From positions 1,488,001 to 1,552,000 of the forward strand of contig NZ_JQNA01000001.1 of NCBI RefSeq assembly GCF_000745015.1: 64,000 nucleotides of DNA. The letters are read 5' to 3'. How positions within the stretch are numbered: the stretch's first letter is position 1; the number at the start of each line of letters is the position of its first letter. The notes beneath the pieces are model-generated. The model did no database searches, was not told where the DNA came from, and saw only the letters and a program-made list of their open reading frames with translations. Source of the DNA: Burkholderia sp. 9120 (GTDB lineage: Bacteria; Pseudomonadota; Gammaproteobacteria; Burkholderiales; Burkholderiaceae). This document shows positions 45,194 to 55,188 of the stretch, one piece after another. Both the position numbers and the translations under genes were made by a program.

Positions 45194-46036
45194 CTAGTCG
45201 CCGTCGTTGTGCTGCGTGCGTTGCCGCAACTCATGCAATTGCGATTCGACCACGGTTGCGTCCTCGGCATCCGGACAATCGCCGAGATAACGTTCAAGGT
45301 CTTCGAGCGCGGGACGCAAATAATCGAGCCGTGCATAAGCGAAGCCGCGATCCCGCACCTCTTCGATACTATTCGGCAACAGGATCACCAGACGCTGCTG
45401 CACCGCCAGCAGCCGCTGCCAACGTTCCGTCTGAAGATACGTGGACTTCAGATTGCGCAGCATTCGCGCGATGATCTCGCGCCGCGTGGCCGGTTGCAGC
45501 AGCATACGCAACGCGCGGCTCACCGAGTCGCTGGCCGACGCCACATACGGCTCCAGCATCTCCACCATCTGCGACTCGGACAGCGAATGTCCGTTGGTCG
45601 GATCGAGCATCACGTCGCCGTCGGGCGTGGTGACGCGCAGCAGAAAGTGCCCCGGAAACGACACGCCGCGCGCCGGAATACCGATCTGCTCAGCCATTTC
45701 CAGATACAGCACCGCGAGCGAAATCGGAATGCCGCGGCGACGCTTGAGCACCGCGTTCAGATGGCTGTTGTCGGGGTCTTCGTAATCGTTGAGGTTTCGG
45801 GCGAAACCCAGTTCGCGGAAGAAAAAGCGATTCAGAATGCCGACCTTCTGCCGGATGTCGGCGTCGTCCGGCATGCGGCGCTGCAGGCGCACCACCAACT
45901 CATCGATCTCGGCCAGCGTGCCTTGCAGATCGAGGTCCGGATAAGCGTCCTGCGCTAGCGAGAGCGCCGCCTCGGTGAGCGGCAGGCTGTCGTCTTCCGC
46001 GACGAGCGTGCTGAAATAGTCGAGAACTCGCGTCAT
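45194..46036 (-). CDS. SirB1 family (transglutaminase-like/TPR) protein
   Basis: A 280-aa cytoplasmic protein. The N-terminal transglutaminase-like domain is recognised by NDYEDPDNSHLNAVLKRRRGIPISLAVLYLE, in parts, and by FPGHFLLRV and DPTNGHSLSE. A C-terminal helical TPR part follows (LQTERWQRLLAVQQRL, EEVRDRGFAYARLD). The classical catalytic Cys is absent, as is usual for the family. ATG 46036 lies 5 bp after the murJ stop, so it is the second gene of a murJ operon. Its role is unknown. Confidence 0.92.
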   Translation of the reverse strand: MTRVLDYFSTLVAEDDSLPLTEAALSLAQDAYPDLDLQGTLAEIDELVVRLQRRMPDDADIRQKVGILNRFFFRELGFARNLNDYEDPDNSHLNAVLKRRRGIPISLAVLYLEMAEQIGIPARGVSFPGHFLLRVTTPDGDVMLDPTNGHSLSESQMVEMLEPYVASASDSVSRALRMLLQPATRREIIARMLRNLKSTYLQTERWQRLLAVQQRLVILLPNSIEEVRDRGFAYARLDYLRPALEDLERYLGDCPDAEDATVVESQLHELRQRTQHNDGD

Positions 46037-46041
46037 CGTGA

Positions 46042-47592
46042 TCACTTCACTCGTCTTTTGAAATACGCGTACTTGAAGCCCATCAGCCAAAGCATACCGA
46101 AATATAGCGCGGCGAACAGAACGAGGCACGCCGCCAGCAACGCAATCCGGTCGACCGGCCGGTCATGCATGCCGATCCAGTCGAAACTGATGGCCAGCCA
46201 GTGCATCACGCCGGAGAGCACCAGACAGGCGCCGAGCAATTGCACGAAAAATTTGAGCCAGCCGCTCGACGGCATATAGATGCCGCGCTTGCGCAGGCCC
46301 AGAAACAGCAGCAGCGCATTGCCGCACGCGCCGAGCCCGACGCTCAGCGTGAGGCCGGCATGCGCGAAAATCGGTACGAATACATAGTTGCTGAGTTGCG
46401 TCAGCACCAGCACGACCACGCCGATCTTCACCGGCGTTTTGATGTCCTGCTTCGCGTAGAAACCCGGCGCGAGGATCTTGATCAGAATCAGGCCGATCAG
46501 GCCGACGCCGTACGCCGCGAGCGCGCGGCTGACCATGACGACCGAATTGGCGTCGAACTTACCGTAGTGGAACAGGACGGCGGTCAACGGTTCGGCGAAG
46601 AAAAACAGCGCGATCGCGCTCGGCGCGGCCAGCAGGAAGGTGACGCGCAGACCCCAGTCGAGCAGCGACGAATACTCGTGCGGATCGGCGTCGACGTGCG
46701 CCTTCGACAGGCTCGGCAGCAAAATCGTGCCGAGCGCGACGCCCAGCAGCGCGGTCGGGAACTCCATCAGGCGATCGGCGTAGTTGATCCACGAGACGGC
46801 GCCCGGGCCGATGCGCGACGCGATGTTCGTGTTGATGATCAGACTGATCTGCGCGACCGAGACCGCGAACATGGCGGGCACCATCTTCGCCAGCACGCGT
46901 TTTACGCCGCGATGCGCGAGCGCCTTCAGCGGATTCAGGCCGATGCGCGGGATCATGTCGATCTTCTTCAGACCCGGCAGTTGCACGATGAACTGCAACA
47001 CCCCGCCGACGATCACCGCCCACGCGAGCGCATAGACCGGCGTTTGCATGCGCGGCGCGACGAACACCGCCGCGCCAATGAACGCGACGTTCAGCAGCAC
47101 CGGCGCAAACGCGGGCAACGAGAAGTTCTTGTACGTATTCAGCACGCCCGACGCCAGCGACGTCAGCGAGATGAAGATGATGTACGGGAACATGATGCGG
47201 GTCATGGTGACCGCGAGCGTGTACGCGTGGCCTTCGTGCGCCAAACCCGACGCGACGACGAACACCACGCCGGACGCGAACACCACGCCGAGAATCGACA
47301 TGACCGCCAGCGCCCACGCAAGCACTGTAGAAGTGGCATCGACCAGCGCCTTGGTGGCGTCATGCCCCTGGCTGTTCTTGAACTCGGCGAGGATGGGCAC
47401 GAAAGCTTGCGAGAACGCGCCTTCGGCCGAAATACGGCGCAGCAGGTTCGGAATGCGGAAGGCGACGTAGAACGCGTCAGTGTATTGACTGGCACCGAAC
47501 GCGCGTGCGATCAGCGTTTCGCGGGCCAGTCCGGTCACGCGCGACAGCAGCGTGAAGCCGCTGACCGTCAGCAGGGCTCGGAATAGATTCAT
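46042..47592 (-). CDS. murJ: Lipid II flippase MurJ
   Basis: A 516-aa inner-membrane protein with about 14 membrane helices that moves the peptidoglycan precursor lipid II across the membrane. It starts at ATG 47592 (MNLFRALLTVSGFTLLSRVTGLAR). RETLIARAFGASQYTDAFYVAFRIPNLLRR-type sequence, EGAFSQAFVPIL and FPTALLGVALGTILLPSLSK are MurJ hallmarks. The longer frame upstream of 47592 crosses the promoter region and is not used. It is divergent from rpsT, a conserved arrangement. Confidence 0.97.
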   Translation of the reverse strand: MNLFRALLTVSGFTLLSRVTGLARETLIARAFGASQYTDAFYVAFRIPNLLRRISAEGAFSQAFVPILAEFKNSQGHDATKALVDATSTVLAWALAVMSILGVVFASGVVFVVASGLAHEGHAYTLAVTMTRIMFPYIIFISLTSLASGVLNTYKNFSLPAFAPVLLNVAFIGAAVFVAPRMQTPVYALAWAVIVGGVLQFIVQLPGLKKIDMIPRIGLNPLKALAHRGVKRVLAKMVPAMFAVSVAQISLIINTNIASRIGPGAVSWINYADRLMEFPTALLGVALGTILLPSLSKAHVDADPHEYSSLLDWGLRVTFLLAAPSAIALFFFAEPLTAVLFHYGKFDANSVVMVSRALAAYGVGLIGLILIKILAPGFYAKQDIKTPVKIGVVVLVLTQLSNYVFVPIFAHAGLTLSVGLGACGNALLLFLGLRKRGIYMPSSGWLKFFVQLLGACLVLSGVMHWLAISFDWIGMHDRPVDRIALLAACLVLFAALYFGMLWLMGFKYAYFKRRVK

Positions 47593-48014
47593 GGGGCGCT
47601 TATTATACGGGTGCCGCAGGAGCGGACGACGAGCCGGAACGCGAATTGGATCGCGCAGACCGCGAATCGGACAGATTTGTCGCGCGGACGTTCGATCCGA
47701 CCGCGATCTAATGCACATTCCGAGCGGGTGGCCCGATCGCGGTAGCACATTCCCCGTTGCCACGTGCCTGATTTTGTTGCTATAATCGCCGGTTTCGAAG
47801 CTCGCTCAACTTTCGGACGGGGTTCAGGTCGGCACCACGCCACCTGCTCAAAGCCTCAAATCCTCCGAAACACGGCCCGCCTTCGCGTCGTACGATCGAA
47901 TTTTTTCGACACTTTTGCGCTCTTGGGCAATCGCTTCCAGGAGTTCGGATTAAAAGCAGCACCTCACCACTTGAAGGTCGGGTACTGGAAACAGGAACAG
48001 GATAAGGAACCGTC
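47593..48014. other. Divergent murJ/rpsT region with long rpsT leader
   Basis: A 422-bp gap holding a strong rpsT promoter at 47757-47786. The predicted rpsT transcript would begin near 47793, giving a leader of about 220 nt, long enough for autoregulatory structure. No gene is supported. Confidence 0.65.
47757..47786 (+). promoter_or_regulatory. Strong sigma-70 promoter of rpsT
   Basis: TTGCCA (47757-47762), 18 bases, then a perfect TATAAT (47781-47786) preceded by TTGTTGC. It is the closest match to consensus seen in the window. Confidence 0.75.
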
Positions 48015-48293
48015 ATGGCTAATACCGCACAAGCACGTAAGCGCGCCCGCCAGGCCGCCAAGGCAAACTCGCACAACTCGGCACTGCGCTCGAAGTTCCG
48101 CACGGCCATCAAGGCTGTCCGCAAGGCGATCGACGCCGGCGACAAGGCTAAGGCCCTTGAAATCTTCAAGGCATCGTCGAAGACCATCGACATCATTGCC
48201 GACAAGAAAATCGTTCACAAGAACAAGGCTGCTCGCAACAAGAGCCGTCTCGCCGCAGCCCTCAAGGGTCTGCAAGCGCCCGCAGCGCAGTAA
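48015..48293 (+). CDS. rpsT: 30S ribosomal protein S20
   Basis: A 92-aa basic protein that binds 16S rRNA in the 30S body. The sequence [45 protein letters not shown] is unmistakably S20. AAGGA precedes ATG 48015. It is monocistronic, with a near-perfect promoter and two terminators downstream. S20 represses its own translation in enterobacteria, and the long leader here would allow that. Confidence 0.98.
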   Translation: MANTAQARKRARQAAKANSHNSALRSKFRTAIKAVRKAIDAGDKAKALEIFKASSKTIDIIADKKIVHKNKAARNKSRLAAALKGLQAPAAQ

Positions 48294-48339
48294 TTCCGGT
48301 CAGCCCGCTTCGGTGGGCTACCTCCTGTTTCCGCTGCAC

Positions 48340-48367
48340 AAAAAAGCCCGCTTTGGTGGGCTTTTTT
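48340..48367 (+). terminator. First terminator after rpsT
   Basis: The perfect 10-bp stem AAAAAAGCCC/GGGCTTTTTT (48340-48349 and 48358-48367). Confidence 0.9.
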
Positions 48368-48440
48368 GCTTGGGGCTCGGCGGTTAGCATTTTGCGCTCA
48401 GGCCGCCCTACTCGCTGAAGCCACCGCCGCTTCAGACACA

Positions 48441-48472
48441 AAAAAACCCGCTACTGGCGGGTTTTTGTTTTT
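48441..48472. terminator. Second, bidirectional terminator
   Basis: AAAACCCGC/GCGGGTTTT (48443-48451 and 48457-48465) with A- and T-runs on both sides. It can end read-through from rpsT and also the convergent DUF3579 gene. Confidence 0.85.
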
Positions 48473-48492
48473 GCCGATCCGGCTGACACGCG

Positions 48493-48837
48493 TTAAATCA
48501 CGTGTCTTTTTTCTTGCGGCGTGGCGTGCTCGAGTTGCAATTCACACGCTTCGGTCACGAGAAGGTCATTGTCTTTCGCGAAGTTGAGCACGAAGTCGAA
48601 GGCCATGGGTTCGATGTCCCGCAAGCGCGAATCGAGAATCACGCACTTGAGGTCGCCGATCATGGTCGGCCGGACGTAGGACGAATACTGCATGTAGGCG
48701 TTCGGCCCCTTTTTCGACCCGGGGCCGAAGCATGCCATCACGCCCGCAAGCCGCTCCGACCAGTCGCTCGGTCGGAACCGCTTTCCCTTCGACGTGATGC
48801 CCTGAATGAAAAATTCGGTTGGAGCTTCTTCGGCCAT
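48493..48837 (-). CDS. DUF3579 family protein
   Basis: A 114-aa cytoplasmic protein of a beta-proteobacterial family with no known function. Recognised by TEFFIQGITSKGKRFRPSDWSERLAGVM in parts, CFGPG and YMQYSSYVRPTMIGDLKCVILDSRL. The start is ATG 48837 (MAEEAPTEFF). An open extension of 20 codons upstream is not used because the family begins near here. The ribosome-binding site is weak. It is convergent with rpsT and divergent from argF. Confidence 0.9.
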   Translation of the reverse strand: MAEEAPTEFFIQGITSKGKRFRPSDWSERLAGVMACFGPGSKKGPNAYMQYSSYVRPTMIGDLKCVILDSRLRDIEPMAFDFVLNFAKDNDLLVTEACELQLEHATPQEKRHVI

Positions 48838-49264
48838 GTAGGAATACCTGTGTAACTGCCCAGCGGGATGACAGCAAAGCGGACGGCACGGCGACATGCA
48901 CTGCGTGAACTCGCCATGCCGACGAATCGCGCCACCGGAAACCGCCAGGGGCCGACTGAACTGCCTCGGCGCTGGTCATGACGGCGCACCGCGTGAGGGC
49001 TTTCTGAGCCGCGCGAGCCGTGTCCCGCAAGCGAAATATGGGCTTGCTGGGCTTTGGGATAACCGCAAGATTATAGCGCAGCGGACCTTTTTCCGCAGCG
49101 CACACAAGACTTGTCCGACACTTGCGAGCGGCTTTCAGACAGCTTGCCCGGCCTTTTAGCCGACTCGTCAAACGGGGCGAAATCCTTTATGCTGCATTGA
49201 GTTACCACAAACGACGGCGGCGCCGTCCGGCAATCCTGCCGGGTGAGACCGCCGTATTTGTTTC
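48838..49264. other. Intergenic region upstream of argF
   Basis: A 427-bp divergent gap between DUF3579 and argF with no supported gene. Its last 55 bp form a nested hairpin leading into the argF start codon. Confidence 0.55.
49214..49255 (+). other. Nested hairpin just before argF
   Basis: The outer stem ACGGCGG/CCGCCGT (49214-49220 and 49249-49255) encloses CCGGCA/TGCCGG (49227-49232 and 49237-49242, tetraloop ATCC). It ends 9 bp before the argF ATG, in place of an ordinary ribosome-binding site. Confidence 0.5.
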
Positions 49265-50194
49265 ATGACCGCCAAGAAAATTCGCCACTATCTGCAGTTC
49301 AAGGATTTCTCGCTGGACGACTACGAGTACGTGCTCGAACGCGCGCGCATTCTGAAGCGCAAATTCAAGAGCTACGAGACTTATCACCCGCTGCACGATC
49401 GCACGCTGGCCATGATCTTCGAAAAGAATTCGACACGCACGCGCCTGTCGTTCGAAGCCGGCATCTTCCAGCTGGGCGGCCACGCGGTGTTCATGAGCAC
49501 GCGCGACACCCAGCTCGGCCGCGGCGAACCGATCGAAGACGCGGCGCAAGTCATCTCGCGCATGGTCGACATCATCATGATCCGCACGTTCGGCCAGGAC
49601 ATTCTCAAGCGCTTCGCCGAGAATTCGCGTGTGCCGGTGATCAACGGGCTGACCAACGAATATCACCCGTGCCAGGTGCTGGCGGACATTTTCACGTACT
49701 TCGAACACCGTGGCCCGATTCGCGGCAAGACGGTGGCATGGGTCGGCGACGCCAACAACATGCTGTACACGTGGATTGAAGCCGCGCAGATCCTCGGCTT
49801 CAAACTGCGCCTGTCCACGCCGCCGGGCTACAAGCTCGATCACACCATGGTTGCCGCGGAAAGCGCGCCGTTCTACGAAGAGTTCGACGACCCGAACGAA
49901 GCCTGCGCGGGCGCCGATCTCGTCACAACCGACGTCTGGACCAGCATGGGCTTCGAAGCTGAAAACGAAGCGCGCAAGAAAGCCTTCGCCGACTGGTGCG
50001 TCGACGCCGACATGATGGCGCGCGCCAACGCCGACGCGCTGTTCATGCACTGCCTGCCCGCCCACCGCGGCGAGGAAGTCAGCGCCGAAGTGATCGACGG
50101 CCCGCAAAGCGTCGTGTGGGACGAAGCGGAAAATCGTCTGCACGTGCAAAAGGCGTTGATGGAATACCTGCTGCTCGGCAAGCTGAATCACTGA
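49265..50194 (+). CDS. argF: Ornithine carbamoyltransferase
   Basis: A 309-aa cytoplasmic enzyme that makes citrulline from ornithine and carbamoyl phosphate in arginine synthesis. The carbamoyl-phosphate loop [13 protein letters not shown] (near residue 53), [27 protein letters not shown] and the ornithine motif [12 protein letters not shown] are all intact. It starts at ATG 49265. No Shine-Dalgarno sequence is visible; a hairpin precedes the start. argG follows 250 bp downstream on the same strand. Confidence 0.97.
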   Translation: MTAKKIRHYLQFKDFSLDDYEYVLERARILKRKFKSYETYHPLHDRTLAMIFEKNSTRTRLSFEAGIFQLGGHAVFMSTRDTQLGRGEPIEDAAQVISRMVDIIMIRTFGQDILKRFAENSRVPVINGLTNEYHPCQVLADIFTYFEHRGPIRGKTVAWVGDANNMLYTWIEAAQILGFKLRLSTPPGYKLDHTMVAAESAPFYEEFDDPNEACAGADLVTTDVWTSMGFEAENEARKKAFADWCVDADMMARANADALFMHCLPAHRGEEVSAEVIDGPQSVVWDEAENRLHVQKALMEYLLLGKLNH

Positions 50195-50444
50195 GCGAGC
50201 CGCTGCCCAGCACGATCAGCAGCATCTGCGTGAAGCGCGACGGGGCCTTGAATACGAGGCAAGGCATCCACGTCAGCGCCACGCATCCGGCCGAATGTCA
50301 GGGCTTCATAAGAGCCTGGCCGACCCGCCACCTAGCCCCAAAACCGCGGGCGCGTGGCGGTTTAGTGTCAAAATAGTGCTTTTTCCGCGCTCCGGAACCG
50401 CCGGCGCGCCTTGTTTTCCCGCTTTTTCCAGCTACGAGTTCACC

Positions 50445-51671
50445 ATGAGCGATATCAAGAAAGTCGTGCTCGCCTATTCGGGCGGCCTCGACACCTCCGT
50501 CATCCTGAAGTGGTTGCAGGACAATTACGACGCCGAAGTCGTCACGTTCACGGCCGACATCGGCCAGGGCGAAGAGCTGGAACCGGCGCGCAAGAAAGCC
50601 CTGCAACTCGGCATCAAGCAGGACAACATCTTCATCGAAGACCTGCGCGAAGAATTCGTGCGCGACTACGTGTTCCCGATGTTCCGCGCCAACACGATTT
50701 ATGAAGGCGAGTACCTGCTGGGCACGTCGATCGCGCGTCCGCTGATAGCCAAGCGTCAGATCGAGATCGCTCGCGCCACCGGCGCGCAGGCGGTGTCGCA
50801 CGGCGCAACCGGCAAGGGCAACGACCAGGTTCGCTTCGAACTCGGCTACTACGCGCTGGAACCGGGCATCAAGGTGATCGCGCCGTGGCGTGAATGGGAT
50901 CTGCTGTCGCGCGAAAAGCTGCTCGCTTACGCGGAAAAGGCCGGCATTCCGATCGAAATGAAGCACAAGCAAGGCGGCGCGCCGTATTCGATGGACGCGA
51001 ACCTGCTGCACATTTCGTTCGAAGGCCGTCATCTGGAAGACCCGAAGAACGAAGCCGAAGCCGATATGTGGCGTTGGACCGTGTCGCCGGAACAGGCGCC
51101 GGACCAGGCTGAATTCCTCGATATCGAATACGAGCACGGCGATCCGGTCGCGATCAACGGCAAGCGTCTGTCGGCGGCGGAAATGCTGACCGAGCTGAAC
51201 CGTCTGGGCGGCAAGCACGGCATCGGCCGTCTGGATCTGGTGGAAAACCGTTACGTCGGCATGAAGTCGCGCGGCTGCTATGAAACGCCGGGCGGCACGA
51301 TCATGCTGAAGGCGCACCGCGGCATCGAGTCGATCACACTCGACCGTGAAGTCGCACACCTGAAAGACGACCTGATGGCTCGTTACGCGTCGCTGATTTA
51401 TAACGGCTACTGGTGGAGCCCGGAGCGTCGCGCGATCCAGGTGCTGATCGACCATACGCAAGACAAGGTCAACGGCTGGGTGCGTGTGAAGCTGTACAAG
51501 GGCAGCGTGTCGGTTGTCGCGCGCGATTCGAAAGAAACGCTGTTCGACAAAACCATCGCCACGTTCGACGACGACGGTGGCGCTTACAACCAGGCCGACG
51601 CCGGCGGCTTCATCAAGCTGAACGCACTGCGTATGCGGATCGCGGAAAATGCGCGCCGTCAGCGTGACTGA
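50445..51671 (+). CDS. argG: Argininosuccinate synthase
   Basis: A 408-aa enzyme that joins citrulline and aspartate with ATP, the step after ArgF. The P-loop-type [15 protein letters not shown] opens the protein; [22 protein letters not shown] and [19 protein letters not shown] are family signatures. The start is ATG 50445 ([13 protein letters not shown]). The upstream extension of 50 codons is not coding. A near-perfect terminator follows. argF and argG lie together, so two consecutive steps are linked. Confidence 0.97.
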   Translation: MSDIKKVVLAYSGGLDTSVILKWLQDNYDAEVVTFTADIGQGEELEPARKKALQLGIKQDNIFIEDLREEFVRDYVFPMFRANTIYEGEYLLGTSIARPLIAKRQIEIARATGAQAVSHGATGKGNDQVRFELGYYALEPGIKVIAPWREWDLLSREKLLAYAEKAGIPIEMKHKQGGAPYSMDANLLHISFEGRHLEDPKNEAEADMWRWTVSPEQAPDQAEFLDIEYEHGDPVAINGKRLSAAEMLTELNRLGGKHGIGRLDLVENRYVGMKSRGCYETPGGTIMLKAHRGIESITLDREVAHLKDDLMARYASLIYNGYWWSPERRAIQVLIDHTQDKVNGWVRVKLYKGSVSVVARDSKETLFDKTIATFDDDGGAYNQADAGGFIKLNALRMRIAENARRQRD

Positions 51672-51735
51672 AGGTGAGCATTTCGGCGTAGGCTAACTTC
51701 GTGCAAGCGAAGTTAAGCGCCGAAAAGTTGACGCA

Positions 51736-51771
51736 AAAAAAGCGCCGGGAGAAATCTCCCGGCGCTTTTTT
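51736..51771. terminator. Strong terminator after argG
   Basis: The perfect 17-bp stem AAAAAAGCGCCGGGAGA/TCTCCCGGCGCTTTTTT has a 2-nt centre and T-runs on both strands, so it can act for argG and for the convergent murB. Confidence 0.95.
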
Positions 51772-51831
51772 CTTTTCCAGCCGTCGCTCAGAACCGGGGG
51801 CAATTCAACAGTCCGACCGCACCTCAGCCGA

Positions 51832-52872
51832 TCACAAACAAACCGGCTCCGCTTCCAGCTCCACACCAAATCTCGCGAACACATCGCGCTGTACCGCCTT
51901 CGCGAGCGCCAGCACCTCCGCCCCACTCGCGCCGCCGCGATTCACCAGCACCAGCGCCTGCCGTTCATGCACCGCCGCTGCGCCCATCGCGCGCCCTTTC
52001 CAGCCGCATTGATCGATCAGCCAGCCTGCCGCGAGCTTCACCCGCCCATCCGCCTGGGGATATGACACGAGCTCCGGCTCCTTCAACTTCAACGCCTCGA
52101 ACTGCTGCGCCTCCACCACCGGATTCTTGAAGAAACTGCCAGCATTGCCGAGCTCCAGCGGATCCGGCAGCTTCGCGCGCCGCACCGCGACCACCGCATC
52201 GAAAATGGCCTGCGCAGTGGGCGACGCATCCACATGACCGTTCGCAGCCAACGCCCGCGCCAGATCGGCATAAGCAGCGCGCGGCTGCCAGGCCTTCGGC
52301 AGACGGAACGTCACCGACGTAATCACGAAGCGGTCGCGCCCTTCCCGCTTGAAAAAACTGTCGCGGTAGCCGAACCGGCAGGCCTGTGAGTCCAGCTCGA
52401 CCGTCTCGCCCGTGGCGAGCTCCACCGCGCGCAGCGACGCGAAGCGCTCGCACATCTCCAGGCCATACGCACCGATATTCTGAATCGGCGCCGCGCCGAC
52501 CGTGCCCGGAATCAGCGCGAGGTTTTCCAGTCCGGGCAACCCTTGCGCCAAGGTCCACGCCACGAACTCGTGCCACGACTCGCCGCCGGCCGCTTCGACG
52601 TACCACGCCGCGTCGTCTTCGCGCACGACACGCCGGCCGCGCAGCGCCACCAGTAACACGACTCCACCGAAATCGCCGCTCAGCACCACGTTGCTGCCGC
52701 CGCCCAGCACCAGACGCGGCAAGCCGGCCGCGCGCGGGTCGCGCACCGCCGCCATCAGTTGCTCCTCGCGCTCGATCCGGCACGCAAACTGCGCGCGAAC
52801 GTCGAAGCCGAAGGTGTTGTGCGCCTTCAGCGAGTAGCCGGCCATGAACTCGGGGGATTCGGATTGGGACAT
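51832..52872 (-). CDS. murB: UDP-N-acetylenolpyruvoylglucosamine reductase
   Basis: A 346-aa FAD enzyme that makes UDP-MurNAc for peptidoglycan. FAD-binding [17 protein letters not shown] and [18 protein letters not shown] are present, with the catalytic Ser in [11 protein letters not shown] and the final Glu segment near FGVELEAE. The length and the [10 protein letters not shown] loop fit type I MurB (E. coli type). The start is ATG 52872 (MSQSESPEF); an upstream ATG at 52908 ([12 protein letters not shown]) is possible. It is divergent from the YajQ-family gene. Confidence 0.96.
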   Translation of the reverse strand: MSQSESPEFMAGYSLKAHNTFGFDVRAQFACRIEREEQLMAAVRDPRAAGLPRLVLGGGSNVVLSGDFGGVVLLVALRGRRVVREDDAAWYVEAAGGESWHEFVAWTLAQGLPGLENLALIPGTVGAAPIQNIGAYGLEMCERFASLRAVELATGETVELDSQACRFGYRDSFFKREGRDRFVITSVTFRLPKAWQPRAAYADLARALAANGHVDASPTAQAIFDAVVAVRRAKLPDPLELGNAGSFFKNPVVEAQQFEALKLKEPELVSYPQADGRVKLAAGWLIDQCGWKGRAMGAAAVHERQALVLVNRGGASGAEVLALAKAVQRDVFARFGVELEAEPVCL

Positions 52873-53055
52873 CGGAATGAGAGGAATGAGCGTCGAATGA
52901 AACGACATCGGCCCCGGTCCGCGCGACAATGCACGGCAGCCTTGGGCAAAAGGGAACGGCGTCGGTAAAATGACGACCGGTCCGTGATTATAGCGAGTGC
53001 CCCGTGAGCAGCCGACCGGCCGCGTCACGCACCGCAGCACTATTGGGAGAATGCA

Positions 53056-53541
53056 ATGCCATCGTTTGACGTCGTCTGTGAAGCAGACATGATTGAAGTG
53101 AAGAACGCGATCGAGCAGTCCAACAAGGAAATCTCAACCCGCTTCGACTTCAAAGGGTCGGACGCGCGCGTCGAACACAAGGAAAACGAAATCACCGCCT
53201 ACGCGGACGATGACTTCAAGCTCGGCCAGGTGACCGACGTGCTGCTGTCCAAAATGGCCAAGCGCAACGTGGACGTGCGCTTCCTCGACTACGGCAAGAC
53301 CGAGAAGATCGGCGGCGACAAGGTCAAGCAGGTCATCAAGATCAAGAAGGGCGTGTCCGGCGACCTGTCGAAGAAAATCGTGCGCCTCGTCAAGGACAGC
53401 AAGATCAAGGTCCAGGCGAGCATTCAGGGCGACGCGGTGCGCATTACCGGCGGCAAGCGCGACGATCTGCAAAGCGTGATCGCGATGCTGCGCAAAGACG
53501 TGACCGACACGCCGCTCGACTTCAACAACTTCCGCGACTGA
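53056..53541 (+). CDS. YajQ family nucleotide-binding protein
   Basis: A 161-aa cytoplasmic protein of the UPF0234 family. [21 protein letters not shown], the [18 protein letters not shown] core and the end [19 protein letters not shown] match the family across its length. Some members bind c-di-GMP and act as transcription co-regulators; others bind RNA. GGGAG precedes ATG 53056. It is monocistronic and divergent from murB. Confidence 0.95.
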   Translation: MPSFDVVCEADMIEVKNAIEQSNKEISTRFDFKGSDARVEHKENEITAYADDDFKLGQVTDVLLSKMAKRNVDVRFLDYGKTEKIGGDKVKQVIKIKKGVSGDLSKKIVRLVKDSKIKVQASIQGDAVRITGGKRDDLQSVIAMLRKDVTDTPLDFNNFRD

Positions 53542-53736
53542 GCGTCAGTTACGCGGATGGGCGCCTGGGTAACCAGGCGCCCGCCGGGCGGCACGGCCGC
53601 GAAGGCGCCGCGCGACTTATGCGCGGCGGTGTCGACAAAGCGCTAGCAGCCCACCCGCCCACGCGTCACCCCAGCCTTGGAGGAGGCGCAGAGTGCGCCC
53701 ACACTCAACAACCCGCCACACCCCTCGGCTTCACCC

Positions 53737-54378
53737 TCAACGATCATTCCCCGCCGCCGGACTCGCGGCCGCCTCCGCCTTCTTGGCGCCGATCCGGCTT
53801 TCCTGCCCGCGCATCAGCTTGGCGATATTGCCGCGATGACGCCACACCAGCAGCGTGCTCATCACCACGATCGCCAGCGCGATAATGTGCGGCCCGAACA
53901 GAAAGCCATCGAACAGCGGCGCGAACACCGCCGCAGCCAACGCGGCCAGCGACGAATAGCGCGTGAAGAACGCCACGATCAGCCACGTAAGCAGCGTAGC
54001 GATACCGAGAATCGGATTGATCGCGAGCAGCACGCCCGCGGCAGTGGCCACGCCTTTGCCGCCCTTGAAGCGGAAGAAAACCGGATACAGGTGGCCGAGA
54101 AACACCGCGATCGACGCGATCGCCACCGACGTATCGTCGAGCCCAAAACGCGCGCCGAAGTGCACCACGACCCACACCGGCAGCCAGCCCTTGAAGGCGT
54201 CGCCGATCAGCGTGAGAATCGCGGCCTTCTTGCTGCCGCTGCGCAGCACGTTGGTAGCGCCCGGATTGCCCGAGCCGTACGAGCGGGGGTCGTCGAGGCC
54301 CATCGCTTTGCTGACGATCACGGCAAACGACAGCGAACCGATCAGGTAGGCAACGACAGCAACGATCAGGTTTTGCAT
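53737..54378 (-). CDS. plsY: Acyl-phosphate glycerol-3-phosphate acyltransferase
   Basis: A 213-aa inner-membrane enzyme that starts phospholipid synthesis by acylating glycerol-3-phosphate from acyl-phosphate. The three conserved loops are seen: [13 protein letters not shown], the [20 protein letters not shown] segment and the end near [20 protein letters not shown]. About five membrane helices can be counted. The start is ATG 54378 ([16 protein letters not shown]). The ybaK-like gene is upstream on the same strand, with a gap of 163 bp. Confidence 0.96.
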   Translation of the reverse strand: MQNLIVAVVAYLIGSLSFAVIVSKAMGLDDPRSYGSGNPGATNVLRSGSKKAAILTLIGDAFKGWLPVWVVVHFGARFGLDDTSVAIASIAVFLGHLYPVFFRFKGGKGVATAAGVLLAINPILGIATLLTWLIVAFFTRYSSLAALAAAVFAPLFDGFLFGPHIIALAIVVMSTLLVWRHRGNIAKLMRGQESRIGAKKAEAAASPAAGNDR

Positions 54379-54541
54379 CAAGGGACTCTTATAAGGATCG
54401 GCGGTCTGAAACTCGATACCCCAACCGCAACAGGGCATACAACAAGGCGTGCAACGGACAGACACACCCGCAAACACAGCGGACGACAAAGCGGCGCACA
54501 TTCTACCCAACCCGCCCGCCCGGAAAACATTCAGGCAAACG

Positions 54542-55033
54542 TCAATCGACGCTCGCGCACTGAACCGCCTTCGCGGCCAGCAGACCGGTCAGCACCTTCG
54601 GCTCGATACTGACCAGGAATCCGCGCCGCCCGCCGTTCAGCCAGACCGTGTCCATCTCGAGAATGCTCGACTCGACGTACACAGGCATCGCCTTGCGCGT
54701 CCCGAACGGTGAGGTGCCGCCGATCAGATAGCCGGAGTGCCGGTTCGCCACCTCGGGCTTGCACGGCTCGACGCGCTTCGCGCCGATCTGCCGTGCGAGG
54801 TTCTTGGTGCTGACGGTCCGGTCGCCGTGCATCAGCACGATCAGCGGCTTGGCGTGTTCGTCTTCCATGACCAGCGTCTTCACGACATGATGTTCGTCTA
54901 CGCCGAGCTGGCGCGCCGATTCGCCGGTGCCGCCGTGTTCGACATAATCGTAAGGATGTTCGCCGAACGCGACGCCATGGCGGCGCAGAAACTGCGTGGC
55001 CGGCGTTTCGGAAACGTGTCTGGATTTGCTCAT
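54542..55033 (-). CDS. ybaK: Cys-tRNA(Pro)/Cys-tRNA(Cys) deacylase, YbaK/EbsC type
   Basis: A 163-aa editing enzyme that removes cysteine mischarged onto tRNA(Pro). Seen in the sequence: [26 protein letters not shown], the catalytic-type Lys in [11 protein letters not shown], and [21 protein letters not shown], the signature of the YbaK group. The start is ATG 55033 ([11 protein letters not shown]). It is divergent from the acyl-CoA ligase gene with a gap of about 155 bp. Confidence 0.94.
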   Translation of the reverse strand: MSKSRHVSETPATQFLRRHGVAFGEHPYDYVEHGGTGESARQLGVDEHHVVKTLVMEDEHAKPLIVLMHGDRTVSTKNLARQIGAKRVEPCKPEVANRHSGYLIGGTSPFGTRKAMPVYVESSILEMDTVWLNGGRRGFLVSIEPKVLTGLLAAKAVQCASVD

Positions 55034-55188
55034 CGGCGCATTGTAATGGCGAGTTTGCACAACGGCTATTTGCCGAACGGCCAATTGTGCGGGTCCGGCG
55101 ATTGTGGCACGATCGTTCGCAAATCGTCCGACGCACCGCACGTTGGGCACCGAATCGCTAACCGCAACCATGTTGCACGGAGACAGCG

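Noticed and set aside
48300..48320. Another terminator right after rpsT (AGCCC...GGGCT)
   Set aside because: There is no T-run; the real terminators lie at 48340 and 48441.
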